From positions 18,814,027 to 18,878,026 of the forward strand of contig OY759221.1 in NCBI GenBank assembly GCA_963662175.1: a stretch of 64,000 bases of DNA. Direction: 5' to 3'. Numbering within the stretch: position 1 is the stretch's first letter; the number at the start of each line of letters is the position of its first letter. The DNA comes from Aradus depressus. Taxonomy: Eukaryota > Arthropoda > Insecta > Hemiptera > Aradidae. The notes below the pieces were generated by a model. It was not told the origin of the DNA and searched no databases. It saw only the letters and a program-made list of their open reading frames with translations. The position numbers and the translations under genes were made by a program. Positions 44,365 to 54,876 of the stretch are shown here, in pieces.

Positions 44365-45795
44365 CCAAAGTATAGGGAAAGTTACGTAATCTGTAAGAAA
44401 TTCGATGTTGAGTTTTGTTAAATTTAATATTTATATAAAAAAATTCCGAGCTCAAGATCGTGGGTTCGAAACCCGACCGAGGCCCTTAGTTTATTTTATC
44501 TGGGAGGTATAATATAAACTTAAGCACGCCGCCCTTCGGAGGGAACGTTAAGCGATGGTCCCGAGCCTGTACGATGTCAGGTACTCATTAAAAAGCACCG
44601 CCCTAGGTGAATAAAAATTTAGGGCAGGCAAAATTTACGACTCCTATAGTAGAGTCGGGCGCATGTCCACCAGAGTGGTGATAGAGCGCTCTGGTAGTAG
44701 GCGATATGACCTCGTAGTTAAAGCCCGGGCATGAGTCACAATAACTAACTAACTGAAAAGTGTGTCTATGTGTCCGTGTGTCTGTGAACACGATAACTCT
44801 CGATAAAACAAATATATCCACATGAAATTTTATATGTGAACACAGAATTCTACAGTGACGACACCTATTGTTTTTCAGACAATTCGACCAAAGAGGAGGG
44901 GCGGGATTAGGGCGGATGCTTAACACAATTAAATTATTAAATATCGCTCGGAAGTCGTATCATATCACTAAATTTAAATGAGTCATAAAACGTACCCTAT
45001 AAAAAAAAGTCTGTGTTTCTGTGAACACGATAACTCTCGATAGAATAAATGTATCGACACAATATGCAGTTTGTGCATTCAGAACCCTTTAAGGACGACA
45101 TCTATTGATATACAGCCAAATCGACCAAACGGCAAGAGGGATTAGGGTGGATGCTTAACACAAAATCTCTAATAACTGCCGTTGTAATGAATGAATCTAC
45201 ACAAAATTTCATACGTAAATTTAAAATACAAAAAGACAAAAAATATTAATTTTTAGCGAAAACAGCAGTTGGGGAAGGAGGGGTCAGAGGGGGCTCAACT
45301 CAGAAACCTCAATAAATACCGATGTAATAAATCTATCAACATGGAATTCCGTATTTAAACCCCATGAGGACCTGTTATTTATCAATCAAATCGGTCAAAG
45401 GGAAGGCGGGGGAGGGGGCTCAACTCCATAATAACTGCCGATGTAATGCATTTATCGACACAAAATTCAGTCAGAGGATTTAGAAGCCCCTATAAGTCAA
45501 CTATTAATTATTAGCCAGTCCACTGGTTTTTGTAGAGATCGCAAAAAGTTAATTGATTAGTTCTGAGGAAGGAGATCGTCGGTGATTCACTTATTAATTT
45601 TCCACCAAGTTGGCGGAAGAAAAGGGGGGGGGGGAGGGGATCAGAGACAGGGGTTCAATTCAAAAACTGTATAAGTCAACCGTGGGCGCGTCGATTTTTT
45701 CAATCCAAAACAGTCGATTTGTTGAGGGTGAGCAAAAATTGATTAATTCGTACATTGCCGGTGATTCACTGACGTCAATTTTTTCTTTCTCTACT
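44365..45795 (+). mobile_element. Family T, long copy interrupted by S1
   Basis: Left end CCCAAAGTATAGGGAAAGTT, then an S1 insertion (44450-44750), then at least six internal units. There are two right-end-like segments (near 45560-45600 and 45745-45790), so it may be two overlapping copies. It contains a G run at 45625-45636. Confidence 0.65.
44450..44750 (+). mobile_element. SINE family S1, head-truncated
   Basis: Starts GAGCTCAAGATCGTGGGTTC and ends GGGCATGAGTCACAATAACT followed by AACTAACTG. The tail is of the CAATAACTAAC type, not the CCTAA type. Confidence 0.85.
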
Positions 45796-45799
45796 TCCA

Positions 45800-46304
45800 A
45801 AATCTTGAAGCACTTTCTTGCAATTTTATTATATTTATCTATTTTCATCTCATCACTTTAGAGTGAGACTGTAACAGGGTTGTCAGTTGTTAAAAAAAAA
45901 TTCTGACATGAGGAAATTTTAACAGCCAGTTCATAAACTAATGTTTATTCAAACATCCATAAAATAAATATAAACAATTTACTTTCTCGTATAACCTAAA
46001 TACATATTTGTACAAAGTACTGTAACTAGAATTATATTGAAAATGAAGAGAATTTTTGATGAGAAAATCTGAATATAAAATAAATAAAAAGTTTAAAAAT
46101 TCTGTATATTTTCTTCTTTTGATGTGTATTTACATATACACTAGCTGAAGTACCCGGCGTTAGATTATAATTAGATGATTATTGGAATAAGCTGAAATTT
46201 TCAATAATTTTGAGGCCAGAAAATTGGAAAAAGTCACCCATCGACATACGAAATTAAACTAAATATTATTCTGGGACGGAAGTCCCCAGAGAATAAATAC
46301 AGAT

Positions 46305-46342
<38 letters not shown>

Positions 46343-46435
46343 AACAATGAAATAAGGGTTGGTTAGGGATTCCTCTCATCAGCTGTAACACAAGATAATG
46401 GAGTGTCATTAATGAACAATTTCCCTTCCAATATC
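45800..46435. other. AT-rich DNA, no gene seen
   Basis: Contains an A run of more than 30 at about 46309-46340. No supported feature. Confidence 0.5.
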
Positions 46436-46439
46436 CAAG

Positions 46440-46670
46440 ACCCGGTAGCTCAGTGGTATGCGTGCTTGCTTACTGAGCTCAAGATCGCGAGTTCAAAATC
46501 CGGCCGAGGCCCTTAGTCTATTTCATCTGGGAGATAAAATAAACTTAGGCTCTCCGTCCTTCGGATACGTTAAGCGATGGTCCCGAGCCTGTACGATGTC
46601 AGGTACTCGTTAAAGACCCCTACCCTAGGTGAATAAAAATTTAGAACTCCCACAGTAGAGTCGGGCTCAT
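46440..46670 (+). mobile_element. SINE family S1, 3'-truncated
   Basis: Head GGTAGCTCAGTGGTATGCGT with a mutated B box (GAGTTCAAAATCC). Ends at GAGTCGGGCTCAT. Confidence 0.8.
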
Positions 46671-46674
46671 ATGA

Positions 46675-46754
46675 TGCCATGACATCACTCAGGGTCGGGT
46701 CCAGCGCTTAACGTCCTTTTCGAAGGACGGCGTGGTCAAGGTTTTTTACCTTAC
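46675..46754 (-). mobile_element. SINE family S1 fragment
   Basis: GACATCACTCAGGGTCGG, CGCTTAACGTCC, CGAAGGACGGCGTG: an internal S1 piece on the minus strand that ends at a family H target site. Confidence 0.6.
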
Positions 46755-46870
46755 TTTTTACACAGTATGATACTTAACATTTTTACAGAGATATTGTGAA
46801 ACACTTCATAAAAATAAAGAAAACGTATGTTTTTTTTTTTAAATGTCTATTTCACAAATAATATATAATA

Positions 46871-46906
46871 TGGGAGTACTTTCGGTATTGCTACCATCTT
46901 CAGCCA
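46871..46906 (-). ncRNA. Hammerhead ribozyme, intact
   Basis: Mirror of 47374-47409: UGG, CUGAAGA, GGUA-GCAA-UACC, GAAA, AGUACU, C, CCA. Confidence 0.85.
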
Positions 46907-47373
46907 CGACTTAACAAATACTAAATTGAAGTTCAACTAGGTAGTTTACAATCCAAGCGGTAGGTAGGTATCCTTTTTCAGCCCCTACGGGGTTTTCCTA
47001 TCCTTTCTGTACAGTTAATATTTGAAATATGGAAAAACATAAAAAATGACATTTCGTCCCAAATTGGGATCTTAAAAATAAAAATTTGAAATACTATGTG
47101 TTGATTAAATGCATACACTCTATCACTCTATCAGGTGAGTGTTCGCAGAATTTTTTGATAGAGTGTATGCATTTAATCAACACAGTATTTCAAATTTTTA
47201 TTTTTAAGATCCCAATTTGGGACGAAATGTCATTTTTTTATGTTTTTCCATAATTCAAATATTAACTGTACAGAAAGGATAGGAAAACCCCGTAGGGGCT
47301 GAAAAAGGATACCTACCTACCGCTTGGATTGTAAACTACCTAGTTGAACTTCAATTTAGTATTTGTTAAGTCG

Positions 47374-47409
47374 TGGCTGAAGATGGTAGCAATACCGAAA
47401 GTACTCCCA
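47374..47409 (+). ncRNA. Hammerhead ribozyme, intact
   Basis: Stem I UGG / CCA (extendable by G-U); CUGAAGA at 47377-47383; stem II GGUA / UACC closed by a GCAA tetraloop; GAAA at 47397-47400; self-complementary stem III AGUACU; cleavage expected after C47406. Every conserved position is canonical. Confidence 0.87.
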
Positions 47410-47524
47410 TATTATATATTATTTGTGAAATAGACAATATTTAAAAAAAAAAACATACGTTTTCTTTATTTTTACACAGTAGGCTAGTACGCTAGATCTG
47501 AGGTATCATCGCCCTCAATGACGT

Positions 47525-47600
47525 ATTTTTAGTTATTGTGATTCATGGCCGGGCTTTACTTTCGAGGTCGTATTGCCTTTAGAACGCTCTTTTAAAAAGT
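47525..47600 (-). mobile_element. SINE family S1 tail fragment
   Basis: ATGGCCGGGCTTTACTTTCG to AGAACGCTCTTTTA. Short and diverged. Confidence 0.5.
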
Positions 47601-48660
47601 AATTTCTCTCTCGTCCATTATGGGGGAGGCGTGTGAGGGTTCCATGTTATTCTTTTGTTCAGTGTATGTCCTAAATATCTCACTTAGTTTGTGGAAGGGG
47701 ATTTTTAAATATAAAAGAAACAGTAAGACAGTTATTTTTACAGTATAGTTGTCATATTATTACATTTTTTACTGTTGTTACTTTCATTTTTCATGTTTAA
47801 TGGTACATTCTCTGAAAGTACTGTCCAACATGAAACCCAATAGTATTCCACAAATTAAAAAAAAGACCGATAAATTCACCCCTGTCTTAATAAAAATAGG
47901 ATATGAGATCCTGCAATATTTCAGACGAATTTATGAGTTTCATTTTTTTTTTTTTTTTTTTTTGCTCATTGTTCAGACAGTGAATGATTTGACTATTTTG
48001 AAGCAAGAAAAAAAAAAAAAAAGTATATCAAATTTTCACTTTCCCATAGATGCGATAATAAATAATTGATTTTAATCTGAGCCATGGATGGTGAATCTTG
48101 ATGAAGATAACATGCTGAACATCAATATTGGTGAATCACCGGCAAAATATCTAAGCTAATTACGTAATTTAGTCATTAGAAATTAAATATATGCATTTTT
48201 ATTAACTGCATTATTTTAATTAATATTGCAAAAAATTAAAACACTACATGTGTTTTCAGTATGAAGAAAAATAATATTCGTAATAACTCTGACGGGATGC
48301 ATTCATCATGCAGATATAAAATCCAATATTTACTTGAATATATTTATATATTTTTTTTATAATACCCTAAGTTTCGACTGAGTTTCAGGTGAAAACTTCC
48401 GACGTCTCAGGAGTAAAAATTCATTTAAAGCTAAGATTGAAAAACGTAAGGCAGGTTGGTTGAAGAAGTAGGGGTGCAGCGTTGCCAAGACTTGAACCCT
48501 CTCCCTACCTCGAGGCATTATAATTTGTAAGAGCACAGAGGATAAATAAAGTGAGGGACTACCAGGGATGGCAATGCAGCTCTTCCATTGCCTACCTCTC
48601 ACCAAGTACCCAGGAAGCCTAGTCGTCAAAATGTTAGCTACTATATAAATGTATAAACTC
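47601..48660. other. Glypican intron sequence, no gene seen
   Basis: Lies 3' of the glypican exon donor. It contains T and A runs near 47944 and 48008. The minus frame at 48357-48662 has no recognisable content. Confidence 0.4.
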
Positions 48661-48662
48661 AC

Positions 48663-48907
48663 TCTCCGACCCGATGTCCGTTCCAGCAGTCGGCCGTGTC
48701 CCGGGTCTCTGCAAAGCTGTCATCGGAACACAAGGCCTCGGCCAGATTGGCAAAGAAGCCCCGTGCCTTTGTCGTCTGGATAGCCTCCAGGAAGGTGTCC
48801 AACTGCCTACCCAATGGTCCTTCTCCAGGCGCCTGGACATTGAGGGAGAGAGAACCCGCTCGAATGTCTACAGGAACCAGCTCAGGGCTACCGCACGCCC
48901 TCTGCAC
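48663..48907 (-). CDS. Glypican exon with CWNG motif
   Basis: Acceptor GGACTGTTTCAG precedes GTGCAGAGG, and GA|GTGAGTTTATA gives a consensus donor. The 81 codons contain RACGSPELVPVDIRAG, GRQLDTFLEAIQ, FFANLAEALCSDDSFAETRD and ADCWNGHRVG. A Cys-rich segment ending in CWNG and followed by a Tyr-containing segment is a signature of the glypican core protein. The trailing GA joins A of the exon at 14654-14780 to give Glu. Longer frames on the same strand read through the splice sites, and plus-strand frames here are shadows. Dally versus Dally-like orthology cannot be settled from the C-terminal half alone, so no symbol is given. Confidence 0.9.
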
Positions 48908-49119
48908 CTGAAACAGTCCAAGACCAAAGGTATCAGCTAGGAGTAAAGCTAGTAAAAATTCGCGTTCCGGAGGTGAATTCAATAACCAAGACTCCGAATT
49001 CGCAAACGAAATTGGCGAGAACATGCCTTTATATATTTTTAAAAATTATTTCTTTAAACAACTGTTTAGCGAAATATTCTTTTCTCGCTAGTGGGTATTC
49101 ACAGAAGAATCTACGAAAA

Positions 49120-49840
49120 AAAAAAAATTGATTTGGCCATCACAGGACTTTCTTATACCAACTTACAGATCACTCTTTCTCCCCCTTCTTTCTTGCTATG
49201 AGCTACGATTTACTAAGATTACTTAGATATTTTCTTTATAGACATTTAGTTTACATTCATCGGGGGGCAGGCAATAAGTTTTGTCGTATTGATTCTATCT
49301 CAAATCTGAGGACTTATTTGCGATAGGAAATTATATAAGGAACAATTTTGGTAAGAATGAATTTTTCCATAGGACTAACATCCAAACAAAACATCCAAAA
49401 ATTTGTTTCAAAATTACATTTCAAGATGGTTTTCGGCATGTATCTCAAAAACCGGACGACCATTAAAAAATAGTATTGCATATAAATTATGTACTTCAAT
49501 ATTCTCTACAACTATTACTTGAAACGATTTCTGATTAGGTCACAAAAATAAGCAGTATTTTGTAAAATGTAGTTAGGTCCCGGGGGAAAGTGATCTCAAT
49601 TTTCGTTTGATTTCGGCGAAAATCTAATCAGTTTTAAGTTAGAACATGTGACCTCTTCATTCCAAATTTCAAGTTCATTCATTCGTTTTTGTGGTAGAGA
49701 TGTTTGTAGTGTAGAGAGACATCATCGCGAAAATGGTCAAAACGTATTCAGGATACCTTGAAAAGTGAAAATTAGTTGAAACCTCGAACTCAGATTTTTG
49801 CACAATTGCAATACTTTCTTATAAGTATAAGAAAATAAAA
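49120..49840 (+). repeat. Family R, near full-length copy
   Basis: Starts GATTTGGCCATCACAGGACT and ends TTTCTTATAAGTATAAGAAA, an inverted word that could be a terminal hairpin. Middle hallmarks (TTTCAAGATGGTTTTCGGCA; CCCGGGGGAAAGTG; ATCATCGCGAAAATGG) are in the same order as at 32.1-32.7 kb. No frame of use. Confidence 0.7.
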
Positions 49841-49844
49841 AATC

Positions 49845-50178
49845 ATATTTATGTATCGATGCGTAATTTTATATGTGTATCCAGGTTAACGACGACTTCT
49901 ATTGATTTTCATTCAAATCGGCAAAAGGGAAAGGAGGATTAGTGGGAAGGGTTAAACACAAAAACTCTAATGTATCGATACATTCGTTACAGTTATTGAA
50001 CTGTAATGAATGTATCGATACAAACTTTAGCATGAGAATTCCAACTATAGATTTCTATCTGAAATTGGTCAATTGGTTTTGGAAAGAGAACAAAAACTTG
50101 ATGAATGATGAGACAATGATGAATTCATGCTGGGGAAGTACATTACCGGTGATTCACCGACGAATTTTTTTTTCTGTG
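49845..50178 (+). mobile_element. Family T, right part
   Basis: Two units and a complete right end (GGGGAAGTACATTACCGGTG, ATTCACCGACG, T run). Confidence 0.75.
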
Positions 50179-50440
50179 ATGAAAAACTACTGCCCTTATT
50201 ATCGGAAAATGGTCATTAAAGGACAAGGACAAGGACGATATTGGCTAAGGAGGGGAGAGAATCAAAGGAAGATTTGGGGTTGACTGGGATATTATACACG
50301 AAACTCCAAGCTAACTTCAGATTTAATATAGATAATATAGAGAGGAAAGCGAGGCTGCAGTTTACTTGAGAGAAACTTCAAGTTAGCATTAGCAGCACAT
50401 AACTTCAATTTGGAGCATTTGATAATATCTGATGGGGATC
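50179..50440. other. No gene seen
   Basis: AAGGACAAGGACAAGGACGA is a short local repeat. The remainder was not assigned. Confidence 0.35.
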
Positions 50441-50444
50441 ATTA

Positions 50445-50745
50445 TATTGGGAGGTATCGTGTTCACAGACACAGACACACACACAGACACATACACACAC
50501 ACGATAACTCCCGATAGAATGAATGTGACATCACGAAATTTTATATATGAATTCAACACCCTATAAGGACGAAACTTATGGAAAGGGGACTCAAATCAAA
50601 AACCCTAATAACTGTCGATGTTATATATGTATCGATTTGAAATGTCATATTTGAAGTCAAAATCCAATGAGGACATAACCTGTCAAGTCTTAGCAAAATC
50701 GGCCGAAGACAAGGGCGTCAGACATCTTTGGTATCTTAACTTATT
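50445..50745 (+). mobile_element. Family T fragment with CA repeat
   Basis: A (CA)n-rich tract at 50470-50503 leads into three internal units (ACTCCCGATAGAATGAATGT). No right end. Confidence 0.65.
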
Positions 50746-50822
50746 ATAATGAGAAAGGGGCCGAAAGTGTGAACACAAGTAGTTGGTATAAGTCATGTAA
50801 AGCTCAGCTCACATATATTTGA

Positions 50823-51793
50823 TTACTTCCCCAGTTATACTAAGTATACGGGAAGTTATGTATGTATCGAAACGAAATTTTATTTGTGAATCCAGAACCC
50901 TCTAATGATGCTATTGATTGTCAGCCAAATCGACCAAAGGAAAGGAAGCTTGAAAAACTCTAATAACTGCCGATAGAATGAATGTAACGACAAGAAACTT
51001 TATGTAAATTCAGATCAGGGGGAACCAACTAAAAACCCCAATAACTGCTGGTGAATGTATCGATATGAACTTTTATATTTAAAGTCGTCTTTAAAGGGTT
51101 CTCGGACACTCTGGGATCCAGGGAAACGAAGAGGCAGACCGACTAGCCAAGGAAGGTTCAAGTAAGCCTTTTGTAGGGCCAGAGCCGGTGCTGGGAATAT
51201 CTCGGGAGGCATACCGAACCCGAATTAAAGAGTGGACTAAGGATCTTTTGGAGCGTACAGGGAGAGAAAATACCACATGCAGGCAGTCGAAGATGTTCCT
51301 GGGAGGGGAGTCCAGAGTTCTGAAAGACGGGATCCTGAACCTCAAAAGGAACGAGCATAGGCAACAGCTTAGGTCCGTTCAATAGACACCTACACACTGT
51401 GGGAGTCAAGGACAGTCCTACCTGCGATAAATGTGGGGAAGAAGACGAAACGGCGGCACACTTCCTGAGCATCTGCTCGATTTTGCATCTTTGGTGGAGA
51501 TGTAATCGCAGAGGAAGACTTTAGAAGATTGGACTATGAGAGCATTCTCAGGTTCATTAAGGAAACTGGGAGACTGAGCACTTCATGAAGGGCTTGGTTT
51601 AGATAGTATGAGTATAAACATACAGTTAATATAATAAGGGGGAAGCCCAGCGCTTCCAGGGAAGGGATAAGAGCACTGGATGCTTAGGTCCCTAGGTGTA
51701 AAACCCCAGTCCACCACATATATATATTTAGTCAACATTGATGAATTCGTTCTGGGGAAGTACATTGCCGGTTATTCACCGACAACTTTTTTT
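50823..51793 (+). mobile_element. Family T element split by a LINE
   Basis: Left end ACTTCCCCAGTTATACTAAG, two units, LINE at 51086-51724, then the right end GAATTCGTTCTGGGGAAGTA and CCGACAACT with T run at 51738-51793. Confidence 0.75.
51086..51724 (+). pseudogene. 5'-truncated LINE: RNase H end, C-terminus, 3' UTR
   Basis: Frame 51098-51385 encodes VLGHSGIQGNEEADRLAKEG, the classic final RNase H motif (GHSGI.GNE.AD), followed by a K/R-rich linker. A one-base frameshift near 51375 separates it from PFNRHLHTVG and the CDKCGEEDETAAHFL Cys/His cluster also present at 20.4 kb. That copy has Asp where this one has His, so this copy keeps the usual Cys/His pattern. A deletion also removes the ICSGYTR region. 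The 3' UTR matches the 20.7-kb copy and ends in (TA)n. Jockey/I-type, dead. Confidence 0.82.
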
Positions 51794-51794
51794 T

Positions 51795-51890
51795 TTATAG
51801 GAATTCGGAAAACATGAAATTCCGTTGAAATCTCCGCATCGAATTTCTGACCGATTAAATAACTTCCTCTATACTCCGTATAGCTGCGGA
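51795..51890 (-). mobile_element. Family T left-end fragment, inverted
   Basis: GGAAAACATGAAATTCCGTT to TTCCTCTATACTCCGTATAG. It abuts the T run of the preceding plus-strand copy, exactly as at 43.65 kb. Confidence 0.7.
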
Positions 51891-52049
51891 AGGAAAAAAA
51901 AAAAAACCTAATACATGAAGTATGTAAGGTGAAGGGAGGGAATTGACAAGAATCTCGATGAAGTCTGATAGTAAAATGTCAGAGGGGGAGAGTGGGGAGG
52001 TGACATTACGGAAGATAGCAGCAATATTCATCAGGAACACACCCTATAA

Positions 52050-52075
52050 GACCCCCCCCCCCCCCCCCCCCCCCT
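52050..52075. repeat. Poly-C tract
   Basis: About 22 C in a row (52053-52074) between two ACCC/TATAG-like words (CTATAAGACC and CTATAGGACC). Length may be uncertain in any read. Confidence 0.8.
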
Positions 52076-52269
52076 ATAGGACCTTCCCAAAAATGACTCC
52101 GTCCTTTTTTAATAAAAGACCAATGAGTTATGAGCCTTTGCCGCGAAGGCTCCCATCCCCAACTGAAGCATAAAAAAAAACCTATATATCTCACTCAGTC
52201 AATAAATTTCTAAAATTTAATTATGTTTTTCCTTCTTCTGTTTCAATTAAGTATTTCACAGTGATAGCT

Positions 52270-52410
52270 GCATGATTCAGAAGCCACCATGTCAGTCAAA
52301 TATAGAGGTTTAGCGTAAACGATCGATTGGCTTTAGAGTGTGAGCGAAAATGTAATTGATTAATTCTTGCTGGGAAAGTTCATAGCCGGTGATTCACCGA
52401 AGAAACTTTT
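52270..52410 (+). mobile_element. Family T right-end fragment
   Basis: CAGAAGCCACCATGTCAGTC to ATAGCCGGTGATTCACCGAA. No full unit. Confidence 0.6.
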
Positions 52411-52673
52411 TATTACTATTTTGTATATTTCTATTTTTATTTATTATTATTTAATTTTATTTATTAATTTTACTTTTATTTATCCTTGTACATATTGACA
52501 TTTATTATTTATCACTGTTACCAAATTTACTTATAATTTTATTTTTACCGATGTATTGTAAATATGCCCAGGTAGTTAATATACAATTATATATATTTCT
52601 AGGAAAGAGAAGAGCAATGTTTATACCAGAATCGCTTTTCCTCCTGGTACTGTAATCATGACTCAAATATACA

Positions 52674-53022
52674 ATATTATCAATTTGAATTTATTATACC
52701 TTACTTTTTATAATCTTTCAATATGGTAATTTGAGGCAATTGAGGTATATTTATTTTAAAACAATATTTCTCAATTGCCTCAAATTACCATATTGAAAGA
52801 TTATAAAAAGTAAGGTATAATAAATTCAAATTGATAATATGGAATATACGGGAAGGCATAGAAACCTGTTATGGAAGAAAAAGACAAAAGAAGACAACCT
52901 CAATGATGATTATGAAGAAACTAAAATTGAAAATGACAAGAAGTCGAAACGTCTAATGAAATAAGGAAATATTGTTTTAAAATAAATAGACTTCAATTGC
53001 CTCAAATTACCATATTGAAAAA
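52674..53022. repeat. 70-bp palindrome plus a third inverted copy
   Basis: Arms 52674-52743 and 52771-52840 are perfect inverses. About 57 bp of the left arm and spacer recur inverted at 52966-53022. Between lies a short ATG frame (52839-52964, starting MEYTGRHRNLLWKKK). No hammerhead boxes. Origin unknown. Confidence 0.7.
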
Positions 53023-53039
53023 TATAATACTACTCGTGG

Positions 53040-53690
53040 TTAGAATTATCAGCGAAGAATAAATGGTGGATTTCCACGAAAAAGTATAGAGATGGAGAAA
53101 TGGAAGAACAAAGAATAAAGAGAAAAAAAAAAAAAAATGGTCTGACAGAAGGAAATCTCTTGGAATAAGGAAGTTAATTTCCCGTAGTAAGAGGATTGAC
53201 GGCGGAGAAGGATCTCTTCTCGATTGAAAATAGGGGCTGAGGAAGAAGTAAGTGGGCCACTTGAGAAGAGCTGGAGGCTGGGGCGAGCAGCCATCCGTAC
53301 CAGCCGATAATGGAATAGGGATGTGGCGTAGGTCCAGCTCTTGAAATGGTGGCGAAATTCTGCACCGACGTTTCGATGGTGTGAGTGTCTATATGTGAGT
53401 CAGGCCTGGAGAAGGGGGCCTTTGAATATCCCTCCGGGTGGTCTGAACATATCGTACAAGGCGATAATAAGGACTGGAGGGAGCGGACTTAATTATTTAT
53501 AAATATAAATTTAAATGTACAAAAGGGGACTTATCAATAAAAAATGTGCACTTATATTTTTATTTATTTCATTATCTATACATATTTTAATAATCCTGAG
53601 GAAAAACACACTTCCGGAAAAATTACAAAAACTTATCTTAATTTTAATTAGATTAAAAAAATTATAAACTATATTTATTATTTAGTGGTT
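53040..53690. other. Low-copy and repeat-like sequence
   Basis: GGAGAAGGGGGCCTTTGAAT near 53410 resembles 54370-54440. The minus frames at 53049-53365 are not assignable. Confidence 0.3.
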
Positions 53691-53694
53691 ATGG

Positions 53695-53830
53695 ATTTAC
53701 AGATAACATTTCGTATCGATGGTTTCATTACTTGGGCAATTATTGGGATTTTTGTGTTAACTTACTTACCCTTACAATAGAGTCGGGCTTATGTCTTGGT
53801 AATAAGCGAAATGACCTCGTATTTAAAGTT
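53695..53830. mobile_element. Mixed family T and S1 scraps
   Basis: ATCGATGGTTTCATTACTTG with GCAATTATTGGGATTTTTGT (family T, minus) is followed by ATAGAGTCGGGCTTATGTCT (S1, plus). The same junction recurs at 56510-56640, so the two were copied together. Confidence 0.55.
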
Positions 53831-53959
53831 GTTTTTTCTTTTATGTATTTTTATTATAATTTTATTTATTTTATTTTTATTTATTTCATTATCTATATAT
53901 ATATATTTTAATAATCCTGACGAAAAAGACACTTCCGGAAGTTACAAAAACTTGTTATA

Positions 53960-54323
53960 TTAATTTTAAAGAGGGCGCCAGTAGCTCAGTGGTATGCGTG
54001 CTTGACTTCTGAGCTCAAGAACGTGGGTTCGAAACCCGACCGAGGCCCTTAGTTTATTTTATCTGGGAGGTAAAATAAACTTAAGCACGCCGTCCTTCGG
54101 ATGGGACGTTAAGCGATGGTCCCGAGCCTGTACGATGTCAGGTACTCGTTAAAGACCCATGCCCTAGGTGAATAAAAATTTAGGGCAGGCAAAATTTAGG
54201 ACTCCGACAGTAGAGTCGGGCTCATGTCCACCAGAGTGACGGAAGAGCGCTCTGGTAGTAGGCGATATGACCTCGTAGTTAAAGCCCGGGCATGTGTCAT
54301 AAAACCTAACCTCTTAATTTTAA
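53960..54323 (+). mobile_element. SINE family S1, full-length, 10-bp duplication
   Basis: TTAATTTTAA flanks the element at 53960-53969 and 54314-54323. Head: A box TAGCTCAGTGG, B box GGGTTCGAAACCC. Body: hairpin GTTTATTTTA / TAAAATAAAC, GTCCTTCGGATGGGAC and CAGAGTGAC / GCGCTCTGG hairpins. Tail ATAAAACCTAACC. Transcription by RNA polymerase III is expected from the A and B boxes. Confidence 0.92.
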
Positions 54324-54364
54324 TTAAATTTAAAAAAATATCTACTATATTTATTATTTAGAAT

Positions 54365-54515
54365 CCCTACCCAAGCCTAGAGAATGGGGCTATAAGAATA
54401 TCTCTCCCGGTGTTCTAAACGTATCATAGAAGGTAGGTTGCTGGGACAACCATTGAATGCCAGGCTGGATGCAATGGTGGAAACAGTGCGAAAGCAGTAC
54501 CTTTCCCGCGCCCTA
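54365..54515. other. Segment related to 53.4 kb
   Basis: AGAATGGGGCTATAAGAATA and the following words resemble 53405-53480. The repeat family was not defined further. Confidence 0.35.
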
Positions 54516-54516
54516 C

Positions 54517-54579
54517 CTTTTTGACAGGATCCGTGGTGAACTGCCACGAGTCGCGCACCTCTCGGGGTGTGTCAGTCAT
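54517..54579 (-). CDS. Candidate first coding exon, unidentified gene
   Basis: ATG at 54579 starts MTDTPREVRDSW, continues QFTTDPVKK and meets AAG|GTAGGG, a good donor, after exactly 21 codons. Upstream on the minus strand there is an ACCAATCAGA (CCAAT-like) word within 30 bp. No downstream exon was recognised, and I cannot name the family. It would be a gene nested 5' of the known glypican exons, or a glypican-unrelated neighbour. Confidence 0.3.
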
Positions 54580-54876
54580 CACGTTTGAACGGAAATCTGA
54601 TTGGTAATTCCACCCTTAGCAAAAATCTCCAATACCATAACTTTTGTTTAAACCAGGAAAACTAACCTAACGAGTACAGGTATAAAAATAGCTTGCTATC
54701 AGCTCCAATGGCTTCTGAGTGGGGAGGAAACAGCAGTATGTTCTATTCTTCGATCTGTGTGCGAACCGTACAAATAATGACATCAGATAGGCAATGGAAG
54801 GTTTTGAATTTTGACTAAGATCTCCCTGTGGCTTACAGTTGGATATTTGTTTGTTCTGAAATATTTACTTTCAATG

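Larger units (their letters stand above)
46755..47481. mobile_element. Family H element, best-preserved, 13-bp duplication
   Basis: TTTTTACACAGTA at 46755-46767 and 47469-47481 brackets a 701-bp element. It begins with the family tail TGATACTTAACATTTTTACA (left side only), then arms of about 317 bp (46809-47125, 47156-47473) with a 30-bp spacer. The arms differ by only a few bases. Each has an intact hammerhead, and no frame is present. This is the reference copy for the subfamily. Confidence 0.88.

Noticed and set aside
48634..48940. Plus-strand frames and long minus frames through the splice sites
   Set aside because: Shadows of the glypican exon; only the 48663-48907 frame continues in phase into the next exon.
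51091..51472. Two minus-strand frames of 84 and 104 residues
   Set aside because: They are antisense shadows of the plus-strand LINE RNase H region.
53350..53420. Hammerhead suggested by GAAACGUCGG on the minus strand
   Set aside because: The upstream box reads CUGACUC, not CUGANGA, and no stem II forms.
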